From contig QYAI01000192.1 in assembly GCA_003988855.1 (NCBI GenBank), positions 1 through 64,000 of the forward strand: a stretch of 64,000 nucleotides of DNA, in the 5' to 3' direction. Each line of letters starts with the position of its first letter. Position 1 is the stretch's first letter. The stretch is from Arachnopeziza araneosa (Eukaryota; Ascomycota; Leotiomycetes; Helotiales; Arachnopezizaceae). Under the pieces are notes generated by a model. That model was not told the origin of the DNA. It did not search any database and saw only the letters and a program-made list of their open reading frames with translations. Shown here piece after piece: positions 34,468-45,892 of this stretch. The position numbers and the translations under genes were made by a program.

Positions 34468-36217
34468 TTAAAGTTCCTGCTTCCTTAGAAACCCCCACAT
34501 TTTCTTCAACCAGTTCGCGCCGCCACTAAAAGCCTTTTCACTCTCGTCGTTCTCGTTGCCTTTGTCACTCTTACTCTTGAACTGCACGACCTCAACTTCA
34601 GAACCCACGACTCCCGTACTCCTCAAAATACTCCCATTCTTCCCCAGCGCCACTGCTTGAACAAATTCAACACCACTTTCCTTAATTGTAAAAGCAGTCT
34701 CGAAGCCAGTTCTCTTCGTCTCCCCTAGGAACCGCAACCTCCCAATTCTATCTTTCCCACCACCGCTGCCATAAAATGCCCACTTTTTTGTCTCGGTATC
34801 CCCATTCCAGCTGACATAGATTTTGCTTCCCTTCCCCTCCGCATTTTTTAATGCTACAATCGCCGGCTCCTCATTCGGGAGACCAGTCCAATTATACCGA
34901 AACGCTCTGTAATTCTCGACGCCAACTCCGAGGTCACCTGAGTCGAGATACACGTGGAAAATTGCGGTTCCATTGGGCAAGAATTCAGTAACAGCACCTG
35001 ACGAGCCCCAATTGACGAGAACGTTGTCGTTCGGAAGGACGTGCGTAGAGCCCTGGCTTTTAGAGAGGAGATTATCCGGCGGATGGAATGCCTGTAATAG
35101 TGTAGCTTCCCAGGTCTTGGTATCAACGGTAACGATCAAGCCGCGCGAGAAAGGCGCAAGATGCACTTCATGCCCACGGCCATTCTCGGTGCCATGCGCG
35201 GAGTTGTCATACAGAGAGATGGTCTCTTTTGTGCCAGAGGTCGAGATTGATAACCAACGTGCATGATGCTGGAAGGAAAATTCGACTGAAGTCCCGAGGG
35301 TGAAGTTGCTATGTTTGCCACCAAGACGCCAGATAATGGCACCGGTAGTTCCATTGATTTTGTAGAGGGTATTTGTGTCGCGTGCTGAGAGCAGATATGA
35401 GCCCTCAGCATCTTTGTCAACAGAGTTAATGTGGAAGTAGTCCCATGCGTCAGAGCTGTTGTAGCCGGAGCCTGCTTGGCCTGGGTTCAAGGGCAGATAC
35501 GCTTCTATAAGTACGTAAATGTTAGCTCAAGGCTTGGAGTGACAGGGAGAGAATGAGGATGAAACAGGAGAACATACCCTCGGGATCAGCATGATCCAAA
35601 CTACTCCATTCGAAAAGCACCTTGCCCGTCTCAATATCAAGCTCCTGAAACCTTGAATCAACAATCCACTGTTGCTCCTCACTCCCGCCATATCTTTCCA
35701 GGTCCCACTGGACAGGATGGTAGATCTGGATGAGGGCCGTCTTCTCATTAACTATGTGAAACTCGTGTTTATCTGTCAGTCGATGATTCCCGGCTCTGAG
35801 CTCTCTAATCGTCTCATAGTTTTGGTTCAAGAAAGTGGTATGTCCATGTCCATGCCCATACGCAGCATTATGAGACCCCTCGAAGGAGAAGAGAATCGGT
35901 TCGCCATTGTAACGCGCGGCTTGGAAGTTAGTTGCCCATATGGAGAAGTAAGTGAAGCCCGACCATACCAGCTCCCCGTCCGAGGTAAAGATATATGGCG
36001 CCGCTTGGAGCGGGCCGTGGCGTGTGCCTTCTGGATAGCCTGAGAAAGGTGCGATGAAGAGCAAGCCTGGTGCAACGGACGCTGTCGCCGGAATAGTGAT
36101 ATTTAGCTTTGGCGGCGACAGATCCGGCCGGGATTTAAACTGCCAATCTGCTTGGACAAGCAAGATAAAAGAGCATCCTGAGATAGCTAGTGAGACGACT
36201 TGAAGAAGGGACCGCAT
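34468..36217 (-). CDS. Arylsulfotransferase (ASST) family secreted protein
   Basis: Two exons, 36217-35578 and 35504-34468, with a 73-nt intron in phase; 558 residues. An N-terminal signal peptide (MRSLLQVVSLAISGCSFILLVQA) is followed by DWQFKSRPDLSPPKLNITIP, the usual start of fungal ASST proteins. The beta-propeller repeats include PGLLFIAPF, YIFTSDGELVWSG, KHEFHIVNEKTALI, WDYFHINSVDKDAEGSYLLSARDTN, IIWRLGG and FQHHARWL. The conserved histidines (HEFHI, FHINS, HHAR) are where the bacterial enzyme holds its sulfo-donor site. The C-terminus is a Lys/Asp/Glu-rich extension. It may transfer sulfate between phenols outside the cell, but no fungal member is well characterised as far as I know. 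Confidence 0.9.
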
Positions 36218-37356
36218 TGTTGTGACAATCCAACCTCAATCTTTCGCGGGCTCAGGCCAATTTAGATTTGAAACTTCGAAGCCCTAACAGGAAGGATTCA
36301 CAAGCTCTATAAACGACAAATAATGGTTTTGAAGTTTTTACATGCCGTCGTGGAGTGACTGGCTATCCTGTTCAATATATCTTGTTGGCGGGGTAAATTA
36401 CTGTTGTTACCCCTCCACGCACGTCATTTTGGAGAAATTATCTACCGCACAGTCGGTCACAACATCTGCTGCACTGATCACGACAAATTAATTAAATTAC
36501 TGAAATGTCTTCAATCAGAGTCACCGTAGATATAAACCCCGATGGTACCGAATGAAAATGCTTTGCGTTGGCAAGATAGATTGGTGAGAAGCCAGAGGGG
36601 CAACAATGCATATGCAAAGAGAATAATAATAGCGATGAAAACAATATAATTATGGAGAATGAAACCATTCTCGCTTCTAATAAGTGTGCGGTTATTTCCA
36701 TTAGCTGCATTTACAGCTCAAACCTGGCATTTCGACGAGTGAAATCCAGGATTCGAGCTTTTGGCTCTCGACCTATCGTCTACCTTGAAGGTATCGCGAT
36801 ACAATGCCTAAGTGCCTCAACAGTGGGCCAAAATCAGGATGAATCTCTGCCTCTTTACAGTAACAACTTAACAGAACTATGCCATAATAACTCTTAATGC
36901 TGCGTATTTCTACTATATTGATTCAAAGAATAACTTTCACTGTGAAACCTTCGTTGCAAAGCTTGTTTTTACCAGCATGAATTTTTTGCAAGTTTGTAAC
37001 AGTTCTGAGTTCAAAATCTTAAAGATACAACTAACATCTGCTAAGTACTCTGGGTATAGGAGTTAATACTGCGCAGTTATTTTGTAGATAATTTACAAAG
37101 TTGGCAACCTTGGTATGGTTTTGCAGTTTGGGCCTGTGCGCACGGAGTTCTGACACCCACTGTTGAGGCACTTTGAATTTACTGACTGCAGAAGGAGCAA
37201 ACCAATCAACAGCGCAGAACACTTCCTTAGCGCCTTCGCTTGAAACAGGTCTCATATTTGAACGTCTTCTACCTATTTCACCTATACTCTTTTCATTCAA
37301 TTCATTTTAACATCAAAACTTTTTAAAGATGCAAATCTGCCATCCATGATTCTGCA
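36218..37356. other. Divergent intergenic region, 1.1 kb
   Basis: Between the leftward arylsulfotransferase and the rightward HET gene 2. AT-rich, no gene or repeat noted. Confidence 0.5.
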
Positions 37357-39487
37357 ATGTCTATAGAATCTAGCAATATACCCGGGAAATCACCTGGGCC
37401 ACACCTTCATCAAGATCCCAATCCACGCTTAGAGGATGTCAGCGTTGGACAAAGCCACGAATCTGATTGCCTAGAAACTCTTTGCAAGGCTTGCGGGTCT
37501 ATGTTCTCAACACTTGATGGGCTACAAGCGCTAGTTTCAGAACAGGGACATGAGTGGCTTAACTTCGAGGAGATTTCCGATGCTACAAGGGGATGCTCTC
37601 TGTGCAAATTACTGAGAGCAGAGGGTTACTCCTACTCTCCAGGAAAGAAGACATACTTGCGCGCAGAGAAAGGTAGAATCGGCTCTAGCGAAACGAAGGA
37701 AATAACCCCTGGCTATCCTTCAGAAATTTTATCTGCGACTTATTTGAGGCGAGTTCACCGTCTGGGTAGTGGAAGTGAGACCGATAGAATCCTTACGATA
37801 GGCAAGATACCATGTAAGATCTCTCTGATACGAGAATCTTTAATTTACATTGATATCATCAGATGACGAGTCAGCACCTTGGTTATCATGTTCTTCTCTC
37901 TCGTACGATCTAGCCGGAGTTGAGGCAATGGGAGCTTGCTTATCGATGCTCAAGCAATGCCAAGAAGACCACAGAGGTTGTGAATCTCAGATAGTCCCTC
38001 TTCTTCCAACCAGAGTCATCGACCTTAGAGATCCCAAACACCCGAGACTATTCATCACGGAGCCGAACCAACGAGCGTGCTATGTCGCACTCAGCTATAG
38101 CTGGGGAGGACCACAGGAAGTCCGCTTGACTAAAGATACTCTCGAAACTAAAGTAAAAGGACTCCCTTTAGAAAACCTACTACCAACTCTTCAAGATGCG
38201 GCAGAAGTTACATGGAAGCTCGGAATTCAATATCTTTGGATCGATGCCCTCTGTATCATTCAAGACGATAGCGATGATATCATCTCCGAAATCAAATCAA
38301 TGGGAAATATATATAGAAACTCTACCATAACCATTGCCGCTTCCGACTCGAAAAGCGTTCAAAACGGATTCTTGAAATCTAAATCTCGGTACTCAACGTG
38401 CAAGCTCCCGTTTTACCTCCCAAATAAGCGCATGGGAAATGTTCAAGTTTCATATTATAAGCAAATGGCGGATCAAAGCTCATGGTACTTGAACACCCGT
38501 GCATGGGCTCTGCAGGAAGAGCTTCTTTCGCCACGACTCCTATTCTTTGCGGGTGGGGAAATTCGCTGGCAGTGTCAGACCATCTACAAGAAACCAGTTC
38601 TCGGATCGAGTTCGATTCACTTCGAAGAATGGCAGGGTCTCCAACGACTCCCTCCAGCTGTATTCTGTAACACAGCGAGAACACAAACCGTGGAAGAGGC
38701 AATTCAACCATCAGAAAACAAAGCCGCCATAGATAAACTTCGGCAGGAGCAGTCAAATATATGGCGCAATATCATCAAAGACTACAGCAAACGCGGAATC
38801 ACCGAGTCACTTGATAGACTCCCAGCCCTAGCTGGCATCATCAGCTCACTAGAGAAAGTCTGGCTTGACAAATGCGTCGCTGGCCTATGGAAGAACTGTT
38901 TTCTCGAGCATCTCCCCTGGGGAAAAGTCTACGGAAACACAGTGGGATGTACCGGCCCTATCTACAGAGGATGCGATTGTAAATCCGTCGCAAAAACTCG
39001 ACCTGATATCGTAGCCCCCACATGGTCGTGGATATCCTGCGGAAAAGGCGTGCGATTGGGAGAGATACAAGTTCTGAAATGTGAGCTGGTGTCTTGTTCT
39101 GTTCAATTCCTGGATGAGAAAGCTCCCATGTCAGCGGTGCAGAGCGGGTCATGTGTCATTCGGGCATCTGTTGTAAAGGGTCCGATACAGTATAACCTGG
39201 GACCAAAAATCCGCTCGGAATTCAATCATGTTCGCGTGGATTCGATCGATCCTTGTGGCTTTACTTGCAATGAGATTTTTGAGCGTGCAGTGTATGCTCG
39301 AATTGGAACTTTTAATGCAAGTCCCAGAGTGGATCCAAATGATCCTGGGAATCGATTTGTTGCTAAGGGCCTTGTCCTGATGGAGGTGCGGGATGGTTTA
39401 TTTGAGAGGGTTGGCGTTTTCACGGAGCTGAAAAACGTTTTCGATGACCCAGAATTGTCGGAGTTGAGAACGTTGACGATAATATGA
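37357..39487 (+). CDS. HET-domain (heterokaryon incompatibility) protein 2
   Basis: Two exons, 37357-37813 and 37863-39487, 49-nt intron in phase; 693 residues. The N-terminus has two CxxC pairs (CKAC at 43-46 and CSLC at 80-83) around EWLNFEEISDATRG. This GC-x-LC layout is common before HET domains. The HET domain shows YVALSYSWGG, LWIDALCIIQDD, IYRNSTITIAASDS, NTRAWALQEELLSPRLLFF and WQCQT. Downstream come KLPALAGI-type (RLPALAGI) and APTWSWIS blocks found in full-length members. It is a predicted trigger of non-self recognition cell death, cytosolic. It shares architecture with the HET gene at 5790 but is clearly not a recent copy. Start: first ATG after upstream stops. Confidence 0.93.
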
Positions 39488-39963
39488 AGCCTGAAAAAGC
39501 GAGTCAAGCTATTTGTATTCTGAAACCTCACATCAGCAGCAGGTTATCCCAAATCCCACTCAGATTTTTAAAAATTGTCTCAAGTAGAGCAGTGACTGCT
39601 CAGCTCGAAGGACTGAAATTGATTCTGGTGGGTTGAATTGTCATTCGAGATAATAGCTGTGAGAATATTTAGGTAGACATGGGAGTTGAAAGAGACGTAA
39701 GCCAAAGGAGAATATATCGAGCATAGTATATGCAAACCACTCAGCACGGTATTGATATTGAACGAATTCTCGATATATGGTAATCGCTTCATCTACAGAA
39801 AGTATTGCAAAGTAATAAGCAGTGACAAAATCAACAACGAACGCTCCCAGGGTGTGGAACATCCCACACGCAAACAAAATCGCTAATAACGTCCATCACA
39901 CCATTCCATAAAACAAACTTCTCCCATATTCTATTGCCGTAGTCTCGCTTCAAGTTGCAGTCT
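39488..39963. other. Intergenic between convergent genes
   Basis: 3' regions of HET gene 2 and the seven-helix protein. No gene seen. Confidence 0.5.
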
Positions 39964-41005
39964 CTAATTACGTGACTGCATGGCATCCTTGGCCTGGAAG
40001 TACAACCAAGAAATTGGACCCCTGACCTTTCTCTGGGGGTGGTCTTTGGGGTAGGATGCGTTGTTACCCATCTGCGCAGAATCCGTGTTGTAATATACAT
40101 TTGGGGGTTTGGGGTACTCATTTCCGCTGTTTGCATAAGAATCTCCACCATTCGGATACCCGTTTCCAGGTGGTCCAGCCACATAACCATTGTTCATCTC
40201 TGGATCTGAAGTGGGTACCCTTTCCGGTTTGGGAATTACGCGGAGAGTGAACCCGGTCACTTCGCAGATGAAGACGACGATAAACTCCATCAGGACAGCC
40301 ATGATGAGGTAGATGGTGACGTTTCCAAAGAAAGAGTTGAAGTTTGTGTTGTGGCCAAAGGAAGAGATGAGGGCGTAGAGATATCGGACAACAAGGAACG
40401 GCCATGCTATTGCAAGAGCTAGGAGAATCCGCTTCTCTCCATGTGGCACAAGTGATAGCCGAGTTAACAAGACCACGTACAAGATTAATGCGGTGATGAA
40501 TATGAGCGTAAATAGAATGACTGCGATCTTAGTATCGCGATTGACGTCTGTGGAGTCTCCAGTGTTCGCCTTTGCCGATTGGATTCCTCCGTAAACACCA
40601 AGGCAAAGGGCGGCGAGCCCTGCTAAGTTGATGATTCTATAGACGAGATGTGGGATAGGTTCGCCCACGAGCCGATTACTAAATGACGAGTTAGCGTGGA
40701 TATGTCTTGTCAAACTCTGCAGGTACATACACTCTCGCCATCAGACTGAGGCAGATCAAGGTTAAAGGTGAAAGGCCAATGGATATACAGACGATGGCAC
40801 CCGTAATGACTTGTCTGGAAGGATGGCTGATGCCAATGATTTCCAACACGGCGCCGATAAGCCGAAGCAGTGCAAACGTGATGACAAGAATCCAGCCAGA
40901 CGCCCTGGAGAAGCCATGTCGCAAAGCCAAGAAGATTCCTCCGACAAGAGCGGGGACGAAAAAGACTACCTGCGCAATGGCAACGCCCTCTCGATATGTA
41001 ACCAT
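39964..41005 (-). CDS. Seven-helix membrane protein (DUF7702-like)
   Basis: Two exons, 41005-40731 and 40678-39964, with a 52-nt intron in phase; 329 residues. About seven hydrophobic helices run from VTYREGVAIAQVVFFVPAL to VTIYLIMAVLMEFIVVFICEVTGF. The segment RHGFSRASGWILVITFALLRLIGAVLEI is typical of a widespread fungal membrane family, annotated DUF7702 as I recall. The cytosolic tail (about residues 235-329) is Asn/Gly/Pro/Tyr-rich. No function is established. The start is placed at MVTYREGV, where homologues usually begin; an earlier in-frame non-ATG codon would add a leader. Confidence 0.85.
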
Positions 41006-41944
41006 GGTCACAATACGGAAAGGAAAAGACAAGTAATGGCTGGAAAATTGCTGATATTCAGTCAAGAGAACTCGATATCAAGAAGAGAGATTGCTGTAAA
41101 ACTTGGAGCTGGAAAGAGCAGGCAAGGCATGAAAATGCGACCGGAGCAGTTATCAATATATGCTCTGAGAGAAGATAAGCAAAGCCGTGTTGCGGAGGGC
41201 AGTGCACGTAAATATAACAACATTGCCGTTTCATCCTCACGGCGATCTTCCTACTATTTCCTGGTGATGGATCATCTAAAATGAATCGCGTTGCAAAACT
41301 GAAGGTGGCCCCGACCAGACAATGGTAGCAAAGGAGGATGGTTGACGTAAAGCTCTCAGCCCTGCCGTCGCAAGGTTATCGGCGGCTAGGCCAGAAGAGG
41401 CAATTCCCAGCGCCGTCGGATAAGACGATGGGGAGTCGGTGCGTGCACTAATGGCGGGACCGTCCGCGCCCAAATGTCGTAACCTTGCGTCTCCTGGGCA
41501 GAAGGATCCGTTCTCGTCTCAGCCGCATCGTCGGGGGAATCTCATCATTGACTGCCTTTCCGACGCGGCGCAACAGAATGCAAGCCTATTTGGGAAGCTC
41601 AGGGTCTTCACTCTCGGTCATTCATTTTTGAAAGGAGAATCTTTGCTGACGGTTCTTGCCCTGTTATGCGCCAGCCACGTATAGATCACGGATTACCCTT
41701 TCTATTATGATGTCGGCGGTGTAAAAACGTCTCAAGGAAACCATGCAGACTTGTACGTAGAGAGGCGGGGAGCTTCGTGGCTCTGGCAACTCTCGCCAAG
41801 ATGGCATTTGATATTCACAACTTAGCCCCATATGTCAAAGATGAACTCAGTATAAGAACATCAGGCTTTCTTCCTTGAGCCTCTCTCTACTCCTCTCATC
41901 AACTATAGCTTTTATCCGCCTTTGAATCTTCCTCTCTAATAGCC
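41006..41944. other. Divergent intergenic region
   Basis: Between the membrane protein and the Ayg1-like hydrolase. Short ORFs lack any domain. A pyrimidine-rich stretch (about 41875-41935) precedes the hydrolase start, as usual for fungal leaders. Confidence 0.45.
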
Positions 41945-43112
41945 ATGATTTTCTCTAGAATTCTCAGTATTAGCGGTTTGCTCGCCATTGCGGTAACTAT
42001 CTCGATCGCAGAGTAATCCTCACAACTGACTTGCATATCCAGATGGCCCAGGGCTACGTCAACTCGACAGTGTTCCCATTATCTACAGACTCTCACATGT
42101 CATTCACACTGCTGGGTAGTCTTTCATTTTCCGACGGCTACGGCGCCAATCCATCAGAGGTGCTAACCGCGGCGGCTAACATCACGGCCGGGAATTTTGA
42201 GTCCTGGTACCGCTCGTTCGATTATCTCGCAACGCGCATCTACAGCATTTCCCAGCAGATCAATCCCAGGAAATATCCTGTATCGGCACGTGAAGCGCTG
42301 TTCCGAAGCGCTACCTACTTTCGCACCGCCAGTTTTTACCTGACAGGGAATATTTCGGATCCACGAATCTACTCACTCTGGGACCAACAAGCGGCTGCCT
42401 TCGACCAAGCAATCGCTCTTCTCCCCGCACCAGGTTATCGCGTCACGCTTCCCGCCGATGGTTTCAGCGTACCAGTTATCTTCTATCCGGCATCGAATCG
42501 CCATGGTAAACGTCCCACCATCATCGCTGGAACTGGATATGATGGTTCACAAGAAGATCTGCTTCACCAACTTGGTTTCGAGGTCTTGTCTCGCGGTTAC
42601 AACTTTGTTACCTACGAAGGCCCTGGGCAACCAACTGTTCGACGGGATCAAGGCATTGGATTTACCCCAGAGTGGCAGAAAGTGATCACGCCTGTCATGG
42701 ACTATCTTTCTTCGCACCCAAAAGTCGATGCGGATTCCATTGCGTTGATTGGAGTATCCTTTGGAAGCGCGGTGACACCATTCGCAGCAGCAGCAGATCA
42801 TCGAATGGCAGCCGTCATGTTACTAGACGGACTCCTATCTGTGTATGATCAGATTCTAGCCAGCTGGCCCGCCGAACTAATCCAGATCTACGAGAGCGGT
42901 AACTCTACACTGTTTGATAAAGCAACTCTGGCCGTGGCGGCAAATACCAGCACGCCAACCTCGTTGCGCTGGTTCATCAACCAAGGACTCTGGGCGTTCA
43001 ATACGCGTTCGCCATACGATCTGCTTCAGCAACTCAGCCAGTATAGCGCAACTCCGGAAACACTGCAGAAGATTACATGTCCAACGTTCGTAGGTCAGGG
43101 CTTGGATGACTC

Positions 43113-43306
43113 TGTTGCAAAAGGACGGCCTGCAGTCAGAGCGATAGCTTGAGCGTGTTAGGGCTCTGTTTTAACTCGTTTCAGGGCCTCAGGCCCTGTT
43201 TCATCAGTTACTATATATAGGGTGCACTTCCCACTGTAGAATTGATTCTTCACCACTGAAAAACTCCATTTTTGCACCTATTCTGAACACACTTTAAAAG
43301 CCAACA
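43113..43306 (+). mobile_element. Solo LTR (Ty1/copia-type) with 5-bp target duplication
   Basis: 194 bp starting TGTTGC and ending CCAACA (TG...CA ends, 5-bp inverted TGTTG/CAACA), flanked by GACTC at 43108-43112 and 43307-43311. Inside lie a TATA box (CTATATATAG, 43211-43220) followed by a pyrimidine-rich start region, and a GGGCCTGAGGCCC-type palindrome. No internal retrotransposon sequence is left, so it is a product of LTR-LTR recombination. Removing the LTR and one target copy restores the hydrolase frame exactly. Confidence 0.88.
43211..43220 (+). promoter_or_regulatory. TATA box in the solo LTR
   Basis: CTATATATAG in the middle of the LTR, in plus orientation, 920 bp before the start of the Zn2Cys6 gene. 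LTRs of this type carry a promoter, so transcripts may start here and run toward that gene. Confidence 0.5.
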
Positions 43307-43513
43307 GACTCGTCCAGTCAACAAGCTCAAGTTGTCGCTGATGGCATCGGCAAGAAAGCTACGCTATTCCAATTTGGATCTGATATTGGCGCAGGCGAAC
43401 ATTGCCAAGTAGGAGCTGAGAGCTACTTGGCTCAGGTAACATTGGATTGGTTTCAGGAAGTGCTAGATGCCAGAAATGGAACGTGGCTTAATCAGACGAC
43501 GGTTGACTCATAA

Positions 43514-44130
43514 GATGACGAGAGACAGATGTGGAGAAATTGGTTGGCGGTCAGCATATAAATGATGGATACAGCTTGAACTTAGATGTATTTTTAAAAA
43601 TGTTTAGGATTTCCAATGGATGCAGGTTCGCCTGTGAGGGATTGTTCCGGCGGCGCGAAACATGCAAGCAGTGGAAAGTCATTGGCCCATGAACGAACAG
43701 GGTGCCAGAAAGTTTGCAGCCTTGGCCAAGGAGTTTTCGTGGCGTCCTGGATACTGTCACAGCGATCGTGTATCAAATTCCCAAAATTACCAACTGCCTA
43801 AAACCCTGCTGCGATGAGATGTGCTCAGCGGTCGTGGTTGGTTGGTGTGGGCGATGCTCACTCCGCCGTGCAGCGGAATTGAGAAGTTGGCGAGTCAGAC
43901 TGTGTGGTTGGCCATGCTGATTTTTCATTTAGCGTCAGCTCCGGGAATTTCCCAGATGGGTCTAGCAAATCTCAGCCCTGTCGTCACATCGAACGTACGT
44001 ACTGAAGTCTTGATAATATCCCCGCGATCTGCCTCTTTTGTCCACGCTCTCACAGCGCTGGCGTACCTGAATCAACTTGACCCATCCTGGCGTCGGAAGG
44101 CCAGATCCAACGGGCGTGAAACCTCTCGAG
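43514..44130. other. Intergenic, promoter of Zn2Cys6 gene
   Basis: No gene of its own. The upstream region of the regulator at 44131, downstream of the broken hydrolase. No repeat noted. Confidence 0.45.
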
Positions 44131-45892
44131 ATGCTGGCCCTAGAAGCAACGACAGCACGACGCTGTGCCAACTGCACGATACGGAAAAAGAAGGTGAGCC
44201 TCCCTCTCCTCATTGCCGTGCTCGCTGGCTGATGGACGAAGTGTGATGGGACTCTACCGCATTGTGCTCGATGTGTCAAGTCGGGCAAGAAGTGTTCGGG
44301 TTATGAAGCCAAGATGAAAATCCGCGATATGACGCAGATCGCGGAACACAAAGTGCAGTCAAGGACTGCCAGTAGAGATCGTGATAGGCTGCTATCTTAC
44401 ACGAAAGAATTCATCCGTGACACTCACCACGCCGCCTTAAAAGCTCCACTTGATATCTTCCTGCAATGTCAGATGGATTTACAGGCCGCTGTGCCTCGAT
44501 CTGTCCCGACCGACTGGCAACAAATCGCGACCCCCCGCTTCTTTGTAGATTATGGTGCTCGCTCGGATATTCTTCCCCAGGGCGACTTTCGTTTCCTCTC
44601 CAAGATCGATAATCAACAGGAGTCGAGCATCTTCTATAACGAGGCACTCCGCGCAGTCTCGTTGATGAGCCTGGCCAACCAACTTCACAAGGACGATCTT
44701 TCCATTGAAGCTCGGAAACTCTACGGGAGCTCCATCAAAAAGGTTGCAGCCAGGTTGAGAAACGTTCGAGAAGCTACAGATGACAGGCTGGTAGCGTCAT
44801 CTTTTCTATTTAGCTTATTTGAGGTATGTTCCCTTTCCTTCTGCGCTTATTTGTCCCGATGAGATACTTTTGGAGCGCCCCTAACCTTTGGAAACTAGAT
44901 CATGTCCATCAAGGAAGTCCCGAAAGGGTTCTGGAACAACGCTCATGATCTTGGTCGAATATCGATATTACGCGCTCGAGAGTCGCAAAATCACACAGCC
45001 TTTGTTGGCTTAAACCTTTTTAGCATTATTTTGGTGCACAATGTGCGTTCCCTTTCCAATAAATTTCGTCGTTAGTCAGCGCTTAACATGACGCTGACAC
45101 GCACAGTTGCTCAAATGCATATCCAGCCACCTCGATCCCCCAGACGAACTGGTTAAATGGATCGAACAGACCAAAACGCCACGCGAATCGCAGGGTGGTC
45201 CCTGTGGAAAGATGCTGAAATGCGTCTGGGGCATCGCGAGATTCTGCGCAGCGGCTCAACTCCTCTTCGACCGCACTGATAGAGATCATGAATGGGTCCT
45301 GAGTCTGCTAAAACTGGTAAAAGGAGCCATCTTTCTCGAGAAGAGATGCGAAGAGTGGAGCGACGCGACGTTTAATGATTCTCCTCCGTGGGTCTATCGA
45401 ACCTGCCACCCACGATCGAGCCAAGTCAAGATATCTCCCAAATTTCCGCCACACTTCTACCACGACACTTATATCGCATGGGCCTGGAACTTCTCGCGCG
45501 CTTGTCGCATCCGCCTGCACGAAGTGCTTCTGCATTGTTTGACCTGCATACAATCCCATCCGAGCATCCACAGCCAGTCTCTGGATCCCGAAACCATTGG
45601 CAACGAGTCGAGAGCAGTCATTGCGGACATGGTTTATGACATCTGCTGCAGTGCCTACTTTTGCTTAGGTGATATTAACTCAAAGGGGGAACCAAACACG
45701 CAGCCCATGGTGCCGCAATGGGGTTATCAGGCCTTCTGGGCGTATTATATTGGTATGATTTCTTCCAGAGAGGGAAGTGAGAGTAGGATTTGGCTACGGG
45801 ATAAGTTGGAATATATCACGAAATCATCGGGTATTGAAATAGGTCTACTGTTGTCAAGAAGGACGGATGTGACTCCTTGGGACATTAGATGA
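44131..45892 (+). CDS. Zn2Cys6 transcription factor beside broken hydrolase
   Basis: Four exons: 44131-44193, 44242-44823, 44899-45042 and 45107-45892, all phase 0; 524 residues. The first intron (48 nt) splits the zinc cluster. The joined motif is CANCTIRKKKCDGTLPHCARC, then CVKSGKKCSGY, an exact C-x2-C-x6-C-x6-C-x2-C-x6-C close to the N-terminus (first Cys at residue 11). The rest is a helical fungal regulatory domain (EALRAVSLMSLANQLHKDD, KLYGSSIKKVAARLRN, FLFSLFEIMSI, PPDELVKWIEQ and so on) of the type found in secondary-metabolism and pathway-specific regulators. It is the gene directly downstream of the Ayg1-like hydrolase, so it may once have controlled it. Start: ATG with no upstream in-frame alternative. 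Confidence 0.92.

Larger units (their letters stand above)
41945..43513 (+). pseudogene. Ayg1-like alpha/beta hydrolase, disrupted by a solo LTR
   Basis: Exon 1 is 41945-41992 (signal-like MIFSRILSISGLLAIA). After a 50-nt intron, exon 2 starts at 42043. It reads through YLATRIYSISQQI, an N-terminal helical cap, and the alpha/beta core: IIAGTGYDGSQED, YEGPGQP and the nucleophile GVSFG (Ser255). It reaches GQGLDDS (the catalytic Asp region) at 43112. There a 194-bp LTR (43113-43306) is inserted and the frame ends at TGA 43150-43152, giving 385 residues. After the second target copy the original frame resumes and runs to TAA at 43511-43513. It carries the catalytic His in GAGEHC (codon 43400-43402). 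The intact gene would have had 439 codons. The truncated product lacks the His, so it should be inactive. Relatives (Ayg1-type) cleave C-C bonds in polyketide and pigment pathways. Confidence 0.88.

Noticed and set aside
43113..43310. The insertion in the Ayg1-like gene read as an intron
   Set aside because: The nearest donor and acceptor (GTTGCA...CAACAG) change the frame, whereas removing the LTR with one GACTC restores it exactly; the ends also fit an LTR.
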